NCBI RefSeq assembly: GCF_002017875.1
Contig: NZ_MUFV01000001.1
Coordinates: forward strand, 901,001 to 965,000
Direction: 5' to 3'
DNA from: Deinococcus sp. LM3
Lineage (GTDB): Bacteria > Deinococcota > Deinococci > Deinococcales > Deinococcaceae
DNA length: 64,000 bases
In this document: positions 38,057 through 45,382 of the stretch, in pieces
Numbering within the stretch: the stretch's first letter is position 1
Layout: each line of letters starts with the position of its first letter
Made by a program: the position numbers and the translations under genes
Notes under the pieces: generated by a model
What the model was told of the DNA's origin: nothing
The model's database searches: none
The model's input: only the letters and a program-made list of their open reading frames with translations

Positions 38057-38974
38057 TCAGAACAGGACCATGCCTCCGGTCGCGCCGAGCGTGCTGCCGC
38101 TCGTGTAACTGCTTTCCTGCGACGCCAGGAACACGTACATGGCGGCCAGTTCGGCCGGCTGACCGGGGCGGCCCAGCGGGGTGTCCTTCCCGAACTGCAT
38201 GACCTTCTCCTGCGGCTGCCCGCCACTGGGTTGCAGGGGCGTCCAGAACGGGCCGGGCGCCACCGCGTTCACGCGGATGCCCTTCTCGCCCAGCTGCTGC
38301 GCGAGCGCCTGCGTGAACGCCACGATGGCCGCCTTGGTGCTGGCGTAGTCCAGCAGGTTCGGGCTGGGGCGGTACGCCTGGATGCTGGTCGTGTTGATGA
38401 TGCTCGCCCCGGCGCCCAGGTGCTTCAGGGCCTCCTGGGTGATCCAGAACATGGCGTACACGTTCGTGCGGAACGTCAGGTCCAGCTGCTCGGTCGTGAT
38501 GTCCGACAGGCTGGGCTGAGTCACCTGCTTCCCGGCGTTGTTCACCAGGATGTCCAGCCCACCCAGTTCCTTCACGGCGCGCGTGACCAGCTCACGGCTG
38601 AACGCCTCGTCGGTGATGTCGCCCGGCAACGCCACGGCCCGGCGGCCCGCCGCCTCGATCAGCGCCACGACCTCACGCGCGTCCTGCTCCTCGTCCGGCA
38701 GGTAGTTCAGGGCGACGTCCGCACCCTCGCGGGCAAAAGCGATGGCCACGGCCCGCCCGATCCCGGAATCCGCGCCCGTGATCAGCGCCCGGCGGCCCTT
38801 CAGGCGGCCCAGGCCCACGTAACTGTCCTCGCCGTGATCCGGCAGGGGCTGCATGGCCGACGCGAGCCCTGGCGCCTCCTGCGGCTGACGCGGGAACGGC
38901 GGGGCCGGGTACTGCGCGCGGGGGTCCTGCTTCTCGAACTGCGGCTGGCTCTGACGGGCATCCTGGTCACTCAT
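38057..38974 (-). CDS. SDR-family oxidoreductase (YghA/glucose dehydrogenase-like)
   Basis: 305 residues. A polar N-terminal extension of about 55 residues (rich in Q, P, D) is characteristic of the YghA/GsiB-type stress SDRs. Then come the cofactor loop TGADSGIG, NNAG, and the catalytic Ser plus YASTK. The Asn-rather-than-Asp after beta-2 (LNYLPDEE) suggests NADP(H). The ATG at 38974 has no strong SD. The substrate is unknown. Confidence 0.92.
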   Translation of the reverse strand: MSDQDARQSQPQFEKQDPRAQYPAPPFPRQPQEAPGLASAMQPLPDHGEDSYVGLGRLKGRRALITGADSGIGRAVAIAFAREGADVALNYLPDEEQDAREVVALIEAAGRRAVALPGDITDEAFSRELVTRAVKELGGLDILVNNAGKQVTQPSLSDITTEQLDLTFRTNVYAMFWITQEALKHLGAGASIINTTSIQAYRPSPNLLDYASTKAAIVAFTQALAQQLGEKGIRVNAVAPGPFWTPLQPSGGQPQEKVMQFGKDTPLGRPGQPAELAAMYVFLASQESSYTSGSTLGATGGMVLF

Positions 38975-39070
38975 GCCCCCAGGCTGCCCCGCCCACCTGC
39001 CAGCCGCATGATCGCCCCGTGAAGTTCACTTGACCCGGCGTGAGGGGCGCCTTCATGGCAGGGGGCGGTC

Positions 39071-39126
39071 GCGGATGGCGGATGGCGGATGGCGGATGGC
39101 GGATGGCGGATGGCGGATGGCGGATG
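39071..39126. repeat. Tandem repeat, 8 x GCGGATG
   Basis: Eight perfect head-to-tail copies of a 7-bp unit between two SDR genes. Such arrays slip readily and are likely to vary in copy number between strains. Confidence 0.95.
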
Positions 39127-39169
39127 GTCAGGAGCGTGCGCGCGAGCTGGCCGCCCAGATCAAGCCCAT

Positions 39170-39976
39170 CTAGTCCCTGCTGACCACTCCCTTCTGGCCG
39201 GTGTGGTCGTAGCGGCGCAGGATCAGTCTGCGCACCACCCGGTCGGCCAGGGACGGGAGGCGACGGTCGAGCCACGCGAACAGGTGGTACACGCGCGGCA
39301 CGATGACCTCGCGGCGGGGGCGCAGCAGCACGCCCGCCACAGCGCGGGCCACGACCTCGGGGCCGGGCATGGGGAGGCGGGCGCTGGCGGTCATCTCGCT
39401 CTTCACGAAGCCCGGCGAGACGAGGCTGACGTTCACGCCGCTGCCGAGCAGTTCGCGGCGCAGGCCGTGACTGAACCCCCGGATGCCGTACTTGCTGGCG
39501 GAGTACAGGCCGTTCGTGGCGGCCTGCCCGGCCACGGAACCGATGTTCACGATGTGGCCGCTGCCCCGCCCGCGCATCTCGGGCAGGACCAGCCGGGTCA
39601 GTTCGATGGGCGCGTCGAGGTTCACACGCAGGACCCGCAGCGGGTCCAGGTCGTCCCACCACCAGCCGCGTTCGATGGTGACGCCCGCGTTGTTGATCAG
39701 GATGTCCACCCGCCCGAAGTGCGCGTGCGCGGCGGCGATCAGCGCGCGGCGCGAATCGGGGCTGGTCACGTCGGTCGGGACGGCGATCACGCGGTGCCCG
39801 GACGGGTCGAGGCGGCGGGCCAGGGCGTGCAGGCCGTCCGCCCGGCGCGCCGCGAGCACCAGGGCGTACCCCAGCGCGGCAAGTTCCGTGGCGGTGGCCA
39901 GACCAATGCCGCTGGACGCGCCGGTCAGGACCACGACCGGGCGGGCCGTGTTCCACGGGGGGGTGGGGGCCGTCAT
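39170..39976 (-). CDS. SDR-family oxidoreductase
   Basis: 268 residues of the classical SDR type. The cofactor loop TGASSGIG, NNAG, SVAG and catalytic YSASK are present; Arg-Arg after beta-2 (AARRADG) suggests NADP(H). The C-terminal basic stretch (WLDRRLPSLADRVVRRLILRRYD) resembles membrane-associating members such as YqjQ. The ATG at 39976 is preferred; the frame is open 17 codons further. It diverges from the subtilase gene. Confidence 0.9.
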   Translation of the reverse strand: MTAPTPPWNTARPVVVLTGASSGIGLATATELAALGYALVLAARRADGLHALARRLDPSGHRVIAVPTDVTSPDSRRALIAAAHAHFGRVDILINNAGVTIERGWWWDDLDPLRVLRVNLDAPIELTRLVLPEMRGRGSGHIVNIGSVAGQAATNGLYSASKYGIRGFSHGLRRELLGSGVNVSLVSPGFVKSEMTASARLPMPGPEVVARAVAGVLLRPRREVIVPRVYHLFAWLDRRLPSLADRVVRRLILRRYDHTGQKGVVSRD

Positions 39977-40071
39977 GACGCCGCCTGGGGCGTGCGGGGG
40001 TGTGGCATAGGGTGATGGTATCCCCAAGCGGCGCTCAGCTGCGAGTCAGGCGCGCGACCGACACTGGGCGG

Positions 40072-41277
40072 ATGCGCGCCGTTCCGTCCGCCCTGACCCG
40101 CCTGGGTCTCACGCTGCTGCTGGGCAGCCTGCCCGCCTCGGGCCTGAGCATTCCGGCGCTGCCGCCAGACACGCTGCCGGAAATTCTGCCGGTCGGCACG
40201 CCCACGCCCCGGCCCGCGCCGCCGCTGATCACTGCCCCGGCCCCCAGCAATCCGGCGGCTCCGGCCAGTCCGTCGGGCCGGGTGCCCACCGACCCGCTGT
40301 TCGCGCGGCAGTGGACGCTGCCGGTCGTGCGCGCCGCGCAGGCCTGGGCGCTGCCCGGCGTGCTGATCGCCCCGGCGCGGCCCGTGACGGTCGCGGTGCT
40401 CGACACGGGTTTCGTGAACAGCCCGGAACTTGCGGGCCGCGCCGTGAACGGCTTCGATTTCGTGAGCGATCCCGCCCGCGCCGGCGACGGTGACGGCCGG
40501 GACGCCGACGGCAGCGGCGTCGGCCCGTACGCGTACCACGGCGAGGTCGTGGCGAACATCATCGGCGCGGCGCACGACGGGCGCGGCATGGCAGGCCTGA
40601 ACCCCCGCGTGCGCGTCGTACACGTTCGCGTGGCGGGTACGGACGGGCAGATCAGCGTGCCGGACCTCGTGGACGGCCTGAAGTGGGCGGCGGGACTGCC
40701 CGTGCCGGGCGTTCCCGTCAACCCGAACCCGGCGCGGCTGCTGAACCTCAGCCTGTTCGCGGATTTCATTCCGCTGACCGGCTGCGACCCGCGCGTGCAG
40801 GCCGCCGTGGACGCCGTGACCGCGCGCGGCGCGCTGGTGATCGCGGGGGCCGCGAACGACGGCGCGGACGCGGGCGGGTACTCGCCCGCCGGGTGCCGCA
40901 GCGTCTTGACCGTCACCAGCGTGGATGCCGGGGGTGCGCGGCCCGAGTACGCCAACTGGGGCCGCAGCGTGGCCCTCGCCGCGCCCGGCGGGGAACCGGG
41001 GGCGGGCGTGCCGGTCAGCAGCGTCAGCGGGGCCGGCGGCCTGCGGGACCCGCACGGCACCAGCCTCGCCGCGCCGCACGTGACGGGTGTCGCCAGCCTG
41101 CTGCTGACCGTGCGGCCCAACCTGACGCCCGCCTCGCTGCGCCGCCTGCTGACCTCCACCGCCGCGCCCTTCCCCGGCGGCCGCTGCGACCCGCAGCCCG
41201 CCCACAGCTGCGGCGCCGGCACCCTGAACGCCGAGGCCGCCCTGAAGAGTGCGCTGTCCAGCAGCCTGGGAAAGTAA
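40072..41277 (+). CDS. Secreted S8-family serine peptidase (subtilase)
   Basis: 401 residues. A signal peptide (LGLTLLLGSLPASG) is followed by a Pro-rich segment (about 30-70) and the subtilisin domain with Asp111 (VLDTGF), His156 (YHGE) and Ser331 (GTSLAAPHVTG). It lacks an obvious I9 propeptide. The ATG at 40072 follows GACACT and 6 nt, as in leaderless genes; a 24-codon extension overlaps the divergent promoter region. It probably degrades extracellular peptides. Confidence 0.93.
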   Translation: MRAVPSALTRLGLTLLLGSLPASGLSIPALPPDTLPEILPVGTPTPRPAPPLITAPAPSNPAAPASPSGRVPTDPLFARQWTLPVVRAAQAWALPGVLIAPARPVTVAVLDTGFVNSPELAGRAVNGFDFVSDPARAGDGDGRDADGSGVGPYAYHGEVVANIIGAAHDGRGMAGLNPRVRVVHVRVAGTDGQISVPDLVDGLKWAAGLPVPGVPVNPNPARLLNLSLFADFIPLTGCDPRVQAAVDAVTARGALVIAGAANDGADAGGYSPAGCRSVLTVTSVDAGGARPEYANWGRSVALAAPGGEPGAGVPVSSVSGAGGLRDPHGTSLAAPHVTGVASLLLTVRPNLTPASLRRLLTSTAAPFPGGRCDPQPAHSCGAGTLNAEAALKSALSSSLGK

Positions 41278-41319
41278 CCGTCCGGGGGCGGCGGGACGCG
41301 CGGCCCCCACCCCACCCGC

Positions 41320-41325
41320 TACCCT
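41320..41325 (+). promoter_or_regulatory. -10 box of the MRFKQ mini-ORF transcript
   Basis: TACCCT, 6 nt before the ATG at 41332. Confidence 0.5.
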
Positions 41326-41331
41326 GAGCGC

Positions 41332-41349
41332 ATGAGGTTCAAACAGTGA
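41332..41349 (+). CDS. Five-codon leader ORF (MRFKQ)
   Basis: ATG AGG TTC AAA CAG TGA. Its ATG sits 6 nt after a TANNNT box, as for a leaderless start. Its stop overlaps the GTG start of the next gene as GTGA. The likely role is to load ribosomes and pass them on to the membrane-protein start. Confidence 0.5.
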   Translation: MRFKQ

Positions 41350-41516
41350 ACGCGCCCGCTTGGCGCATCTGGCTGGTCGTGGCGCTGGTGTGCGGCTGGG
41401 GCATCCTGACCATCGTGTTCGCCTCCCGGCAGGAGTGGCTGATGACCGCCCTGTGCGCCGCCCTGATGATCAACAACGGCGTCACCCTCTGGCGCCTGAC
41501 CCGGCAGGGCAAGTAA
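41346..41516 (+). CDS. Small two-helix membrane protein
   Basis: 56 residues, starting at GTG. Two hydrophobic helices (IWLVVALVCGWGILTIVF, about 8-25, and WLMTALCAALMINNGVTLW, about 31-49) are joined by a short polar loop (ASRQE), with a basic C-terminal tail. There is no SD, and it is coupled to the preceding five-codon ORF. The stop TAA abuts repeat copy D. The function is unknown. Confidence 0.7.
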   Translation: MNAPAWRIWLVVALVCGWGILTIVFASRQEWLMTALCAALMINNGVTLWRLTRQGK

Positions 41517-41653
41517 TAAGGACTCCGATTGAAGGGTCTTTGCAGCCCCTTCAATCCGAGCGAATGCGAGTAGGAGAGAAACGGGTTCCGGACGTGGAGC
41601 TGACAATCCGGTGAAGTTCCGGATTGTCAGCGAAACAAACGGAATCCGTATAA
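41517..41653. repeat. Dispersed palindromic element, copy D
   Basis: It starts TAAGGACTCCG directly after a stop codon. It has the GATTGAAGGG...CCCCTTCAATC hairpin, then CTGACAATCCGG TGAAG TTCCGGATTGTCAG as a 12-bp stem, and ends CGGAATCCGTATAA. Confidence 0.9.
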
Positions 41654-41665
41654 CGCCCAGGATCG

Positions 41666-42502
41666 TCAGGTCAGCGTCCGGCGTTCCAGCCGCCACCCAC
41701 GCGTGCGGGTGGCGGTTTTCAGTTCCGGGACGCTCAGGACCGTGCGGGGTGTCCACCACGTCTGCGCGGGTTTGTGCAGTGCCCAGCCGCCGCCCAGCGT
41801 GACGGCCGCGTGCTGCGCCAGTCCGTTGCCCGAACGCCACAGCAGCAGCGTGCCGGGCTGGGTGTCCTGACCTCCGGGAACCGTCCGGTCCCGCAGGAAC
41901 GCCTCGAACGGTTCGCGCTGCATCCAGGTGCGGGCGGCGTCCGGCACGCCCGCCGCGCCCATCACCGTGCCGAAGCAGTTGCCGGCGCTGCCTGACGGGA
42001 AGGTGCCCGCCAGCGTCCGGGCGGCCGGGAGGGTGTGGGCGGCCGCGTCCCACACGGCGTCCGGCACGTCCTCCCGCCGACAGGGCCGCCCCGCCCGGCC
42101 GATCAGGCGGGCCAGGACCGCGCCGGTCAGGTCCTCGCGCCGCCACAGGAACCGCCCGGTGGGCAGGCCGGGCCGCAGGTCCGCGAAACGGGCGCCCAGT
42201 GGCACGTTGCCCCGCCCGTGCCGCACCTGCGCGCGCAACAGCTCGCGGCGCGCCGCCGGAGCCAGGGCGTCCAGCTCCGCCGGGGTCAGCCACGCCACCC
42301 GCCCGGCCCCGGCCGCGACATTCCACAGCGTGAACGTGTTGCGTTCCTCCGGAGTCAGCGTCACCGAGGCGCGCGCCAGGGTCGGCAGGGCCAGGCGCTC
42401 TGCCTCTGCGTCCGTCAGGTAGAACGGCTGCCGCGCCGGGGCCAGCCAGCCGCGCCACGTGTCCAGCAGGCCCGGGGACACCGGGATGTTCAGAATCTTC
42501 AC
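41666..42502 (-). CDS. Putative NlpC/P60-like cysteine peptidase
   Basis: 278 residues from the GTG at 42502. The C-terminal part has GNCFGTVMGAAG (Cys176), then PGTLLLWRSGNGLAQHAAVTLGGGWALHKP in sections, with His231 and His243 placed as in NlpC/P60 enzymes, which cut cell-wall peptides. There is no signal peptide, so an intracellular role or a different substrate is possible. The N-terminal half is unrecognised. CAGACT lies 7 nt before the start. Confidence 0.65.
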   Translation of the reverse strand: MKILNIPVSPGLLDTWRGWLAPARQPFYLTDAEAERLALPTLARASVTLTPEERNTFTLWNVAAGAGRVAWLTPAELDALAPAARRELLRAQVRHGRGNVPLGARFADLRPGLPTGRFLWRREDLTGAVLARLIGRAGRPCRREDVPDAVWDAAAHTLPAARTLAGTFPSGSAGNCFGTVMGAAGVPDAARTWMQREPFEAFLRDRTVPGGQDTQPGTLLLWRSGNGLAQHAAVTLGGGWALHKPAQTWWTPRTVLSVPELKTATRTRGWRLERRTLT

Positions 42503-42641
42503 GCCGGGCAGTCTGCTGCCACCCGCGCCCGCAGGGCATCCGCCATCTGCGCTAGGTCCGTTGAAGCTACCATTGCGAGATTCCGGGAAAGCGCCGGAAC
42601 CTCTCCATTTCCGCTCCAACGTCCTTCTTCTGCTCCGCGCG

Positions 42642-42660
42642 GTTTATCTACAGGATAAAC
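42642..42660 (-). other. Small stem-loop after the photolyase-domain gene
   Basis: GTTTATC TACAG GATAAAC, an AT-rich 7-bp stem 10 bp beyond the stop codon. Possibly a weak terminator. Confidence 0.4.
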
Positions 42661-42669
42661 GCCGTGTCT

Positions 42670-43158
42670 TCAGCGGTGGCCGCGCCGGGGGAAGTCCGGG
42701 GCGGGTTCGCCGTGCAGGACCTCGCGTTCCACCTTCTTCCAGAACCCGAAGAAGCGCCGCAGGGGGCCGTCGAAACTGGTCAGGCGTTCCGGTTCATGAA
42801 TAATGATCCGCAGGTCCGGGCGGGCGGCGCGCAGGCCGTCCACGATGCGCGCAAAGTCCGGCGTGAAGTTGCGGGTGACGTGCAGCTCGGCGGCGTGGTG
42901 CGCGGCGGCGAAGGCGGCGAGTTCGTCCGGCACGGCCCCCACGCGGATCTCGGTGAGGCCGGGGCGGTGCGCGGCGAGGTCCCGCACGCCCTGGTACATG
43001 AACGCCAGACGCGGAAACGCGACCGGGACCGCCTGCAGGAACGGACGGTCGAACACGAACAGCGCCGGGGCGTCCGGGCAGGCGCTCAGGGCGGGGTCCG
43101 TGACGGACAGGCTGTCGCCGTGAATCCACACGACCCGGCGGGCCTGGGCGGCAGTCAC
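42670..43158 (-). CDS. Photolyase N-terminal (antenna) domain as a separate protein
   Basis: 162 residues from the GTG at 43158. VVWIHGDSLSVTDPALSAC matches the opening of photolyases (VWFRrDLRl.DNpAL). The rest follows the alpha/beta Rossmann-like domain: ALFVFDRPFL, VPDELAAFAAAHHAAELHVTRNFTP, then a C-terminal part that normally links to the FAD domain. No FAD-binding domain follows. The start overlaps the stop of the upstream FAD-domain gene by GTGA, so the two halves are made together. Binding of an antenna pigment is inferred only. Confidence 0.75.
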   Translation of the reverse strand: MTAAQARRVVWIHGDSLSVTDPALSACPDAPALFVFDRPFLQAVPVAFPRLAFMYQGVRDLAAHRPGLTEIRVGAVPDELAAFAAAHHAAELHVTRNFTPDFARIVDGLRAARPDLRIIIHEPERLTSFDGPLRRFFGFWKKVEREVLHGEPAPDFPRRGHR

Positions 43159-43937
43159 GGCCGCGTCCCGAACAGCTGCGTTTCCAGCTCCCCGTACGAG
43201 GCGCGGAACGGACACTCGGCCCGGCAGGTGCGGCACCACCGGCCGCCGCTGTACCGATCGATGTTCTCCTGATTCATGAAGTACGGCTTGTTGCTGAAGG
43301 TGCTCGCCACCCACTGCCACGACAGGGCGTTGTTGGCAATATCCCCGTCCAGCAGGTGCTCGCGGAACAGGGCGTACCCGGACCGCCAGTCCACGCCGCG
43401 CCAGTGCACCAGGTACGCCGCGAACCACAGCCGCTCGTGGTTGTGCAGCCACCCGTCCCGGACGAGGTGCGTGACCCATGCGTCCGCGCAGGGCAGGCCG
43501 GTGCGGGCCTCGCGCACGTCGTCCGGCAGGGTGTCCGTCCAGCGGGCCGGGTACTTGGGGTCCTCCAGGTTCCCCAGGACCCGCGCGCCCTCCTGGCGCA
43601 GCACCAGCCGGTAGAATTCCGCCCAGGTCAACTGCCGCAGGAACTCGTCCCGCTCGCGGCCCCGCATGACGGCGCGGGCGTGCGCGGCCACCTCGCGCAG
43701 GCCCAGCATGCCGTGACGCAGGTACATGCTCAGGCGCGACACGTTCCCGCTCAGGAAGTTCCGGCCCGCGTACCCCTCGCCCGTCCAGGCGTGCAGGGCC
43801 GCCAGTCCCGCCGTGCGGCCGCCCACACGGGCCGGGAGGCGCGGCTCGCCGGTGTACAGGCCGGTCAGGGCCTCGCCCAGCACGCGGGGCAGCTGATCGT
43901 CCAGCAGGTCGGGGGGCAGGCGCAGGGCATCGGTCAT
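43155..43937 (-). CDS. Photolyase/cryptochrome FAD-binding domain protein
   Basis: 260 residues. It has the FAD-binding helical domain: NFLSGNVSRLSMYLRHGML, WAEFYRLVLR, LHNHERLWFAAYLVHWRGVDWRSGYALFREHLLDGDIANNALSWQWVAST in sections, matching photolyase conserved blocks. The C-terminus has CRTCRAEC, which might hold metal or an Fe-S cluster. The usual N-terminal alpha/beta domain is absent and is encoded downstream. Light-driven repair of UV damage is the family role. The ATG at 43937 is preferred over 44021. Confidence 0.85.
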   Translation of the reverse strand: MTDALRLPPDLLDDQLPRVLGEALTGLYTGEPRLPARVGGRTAGLAALHAWTGEGYAGRNFLSGNVSRLSMYLRHGMLGLREVAAHARAVMRGRERDEFLRQLTWAEFYRLVLRQEGARVLGNLEDPKYPARWTDTLPDDVREARTGLPCADAWVTHLVRDGWLHNHERLWFAAYLVHWRGVDWRSGYALFREHLLDGDIANNALSWQWVASTFSNKPYFMNQENIDRYSGGRWCRTCRAECPFRASYGELETQLFGTRP

Positions 43938-44024
43938 GCGGTCAGCATCGCCGCCCACGCCACCGCACACCGTACGGCCCGGCACAGCGCGAGCCGACCA
44001 CGTACCGCCCACCATCCTCACATT

Positions 44025-44046
44025 CTGATATCAGACACTGATATCC
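44025..44046 (+). promoter_or_regulatory. padR operator and -10 region
   Basis: CTGATATCAG (44025-44034, perfect palindrome) and CTGATATC (44038-44045) are 13 bp apart. They flank GACACT (44034-44039), which lies 7 nt before the GTG start. The arrangement suggests autorepression by the PadR protein. Confidence 0.55.
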
Positions 44047-44364
44047 GTGGATACGAACCTGTTCAAGGGCAACCTGGACCTGATCCTCCTGAGCGTCCTG
44101 GAACGCGAGGGTGGGTACGGGCAGGACATCGCCAAGCGCGTCAGCGCCGTCACGGAGGGCAGCATCACCCTGAACGCCGGGAGCCTGTACCCGGCCCTGC
44201 ACCGCCTGGAGAAGGGCGGGTTCCTGAGCGCCGCCGAGACGACCCCCGCCCGTGGTGGCCCCCCGGTCCGCACGTACACCCTGACCGACGCGGGCCACGC
44301 CGAACTGCGCCGCAGACGTGATTCTTACCGCGCCTTCGATGCGGCCCTGCGGAGCCTCTGGTGA
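44047..44364 (+). CDS. PadR-family transcriptional regulator
   Basis: 105 residues. A winged HTH of the short PadR type: LDLILLSVLEREGGYGQDIAKRV, TLNAGSLYPALHRLEKGGFL, RTYTLTDAGHAEL. It starts at GTG (44047) with no SD, probably leaderless. It overlaps the next gene by GTGA. PadR proteins usually repress adjacent membrane-protein genes, here a small membrane protein and a signal peptidase. Confidence 0.94.
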   Translation: MDTNLFKGNLDLILLSVLEREGGYGQDIAKRVSAVTEGSITLNAGSLYPALHRLEKGGFLSAAETTPARGGPPVRTYTLTDAGHAELRRRRDSYRAFDAALRSLW

Positions 44365-44696
44365 CCCCGCCCGCCGTTCAGGCGTACCTGCGCCGCGTGA
44401 CGCGGCTCCTGCCACCCACGGCCGCCCGCAGGGTCCGGGCGGAACTGCACGGGAACCTGCACCAGAGTATGCTCGACGCCCGCCTGCGCGGCCTGACCGA
44501 AACCGACGCCTGGACCGCGGCCCTGAGTGAGGCTGGACCGGCCCTGCCCGCCGCCCTTCACCTTGCCCGCACGCACACGCTGGGACTGGCGCTGCGCTGG
44601 CTGCTGGCCGCCGGACTGCTCGGCGGGGCCGCGTACGCCCTCCAGGGCAACCATCCAGCCACGCCCACTCCCGCGACCACGGAGGCGCAGCCGTGA
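44361..44696 (+). CDS. Small membrane protein with permease-prefix-like domain
   Basis: 111 residues from GTG. The N-terminal amphipathic part (VQAYLRRVTRLLPPTAARRVRAELHGNLHQSMLDA) resembles the permease prefix domain often encoded next to PadR. One transmembrane helix follows (LALRWLLAAGLLGGAAYAL, about 76-94) and then a Pro/Thr tail. It overlaps both neighbours by GTGA. It may sense or tether the system to the membrane; no function is established. Confidence 0.75.
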   Translation: MTPPAVQAYLRRVTRLLPPTAARRVRAELHGNLHQSMLDARLRGLTETDAWTAALSEAGPALPAALHLARTHTLGLALRWLLAAGLLGGAAYALQGNHPATPTPATTEAQP

Positions 44697-45382
44697 CCGC
44701 CTCTGTCAGGAACCGTCTGGGGCGCCTGTGGCGCGACTGGCTGTCCCCGCTGGCCTTCGCGCTGCTGCTGACGCAGTTCGGCGCGACCGCCGTGCGCGTG
44801 GACGGCGTCAGCATGCTGCCCGGCCTGCGCCACGGCGAGACGCTGCTCGTCCCGAAAATCGAAGGCTGGGCGCATACCCTGGGCGCCGGCACCTACGCGC
44901 GGGGCGACACTGTGGTGTTCAAACCGCCCCGCACCGCCACGCAGGAATGGACGCGCACGTACCGGGGCCTCACGCTCCCGTGGGCGTACCGTCCGTACCT
45001 CGTCAAGCGGGTGATCGGACTGCCCGGCGACACCGTGCAGGTCCAGGCGGGCACCGTCCTCGTGAACGGCCGCCCGCTGAACGAACCCCGCACCACCGCG
45101 TACTGGAACGGGGCGTGCCTCGACACGACCAGCCCCCTGGCGAACACGCCGCCCGTCACCGTCCCGGCCGGGACGTACTTCGTGATGGGCGACAACCGCA
45201 GTCCCGGCGGCAGCCTCGACAGCCGCGTGTTCGGCCCGGTCGGCACCGCCGACATCGCCGGACGCGCCGTCGCCAGCGTGTGGCCCCTGACGGTGCCCGG
45301 CGCCGCCACATCGCCCTGCGGGCCGGAACAACAGGACGGCCCGCAGCAGTGGAATCCGCGCCTGCTGCGCTCAGGCGGGTGA
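44693..45382 (+). CDS. lepB: Signal peptidase I
   Basis: 229 residues. One N-terminal transmembrane helix (about 17-34) is followed by the extracytoplasmic domain with nucleophile Ser40 in VSMLPGL, base Lys105 in KRVIGLPGD, and the MGDNRSPGGSLDSRVFGPV box. It removes signal peptides from exported proteins. It starts at GTG, overlapping its neighbour by GTGA, so it is the last gene of a padR operon. Its 3' end overlaps the convergent gene by 12 bp. Placement under PadR control is unusual for a housekeeping peptidase, so it may be a second copy. Confidence 0.94.
   Translation: MTASVRNRLGRLWRDWLSPLAFALLLTQFGATAVRVDGVSMLPGLRHGETLLVPKIEGWAHTLGAGTYARGDTVVFKPPRTATQEWTRTYRGLTLPWAYRPYLVKRVIGLPGDTVQVQAGTVLVNGRPLNEPRTTAYWNGACLDTTSPLANTPPVTVPAGTYFVMGDNRSPGGSLDSRVFGPVGTADIAGRAVASVWPLTVPGAATSPCGPEQQDGPQQWNPRLLRSGG

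Noticed and set aside
39071..39126. CRISPR-like array
   Set aside because: The unit is only 7 bp with no spacers; it is a simple tandem repeat.
42670..43479. Single 269-codon reading for the photolyase N-terminal domain gene
   Set aside because: The part beyond 43158 is an out-of-frame shadow of the FAD-domain gene; the GTG at 43158 overlaps that gene's stop in the usual GTGA manner.
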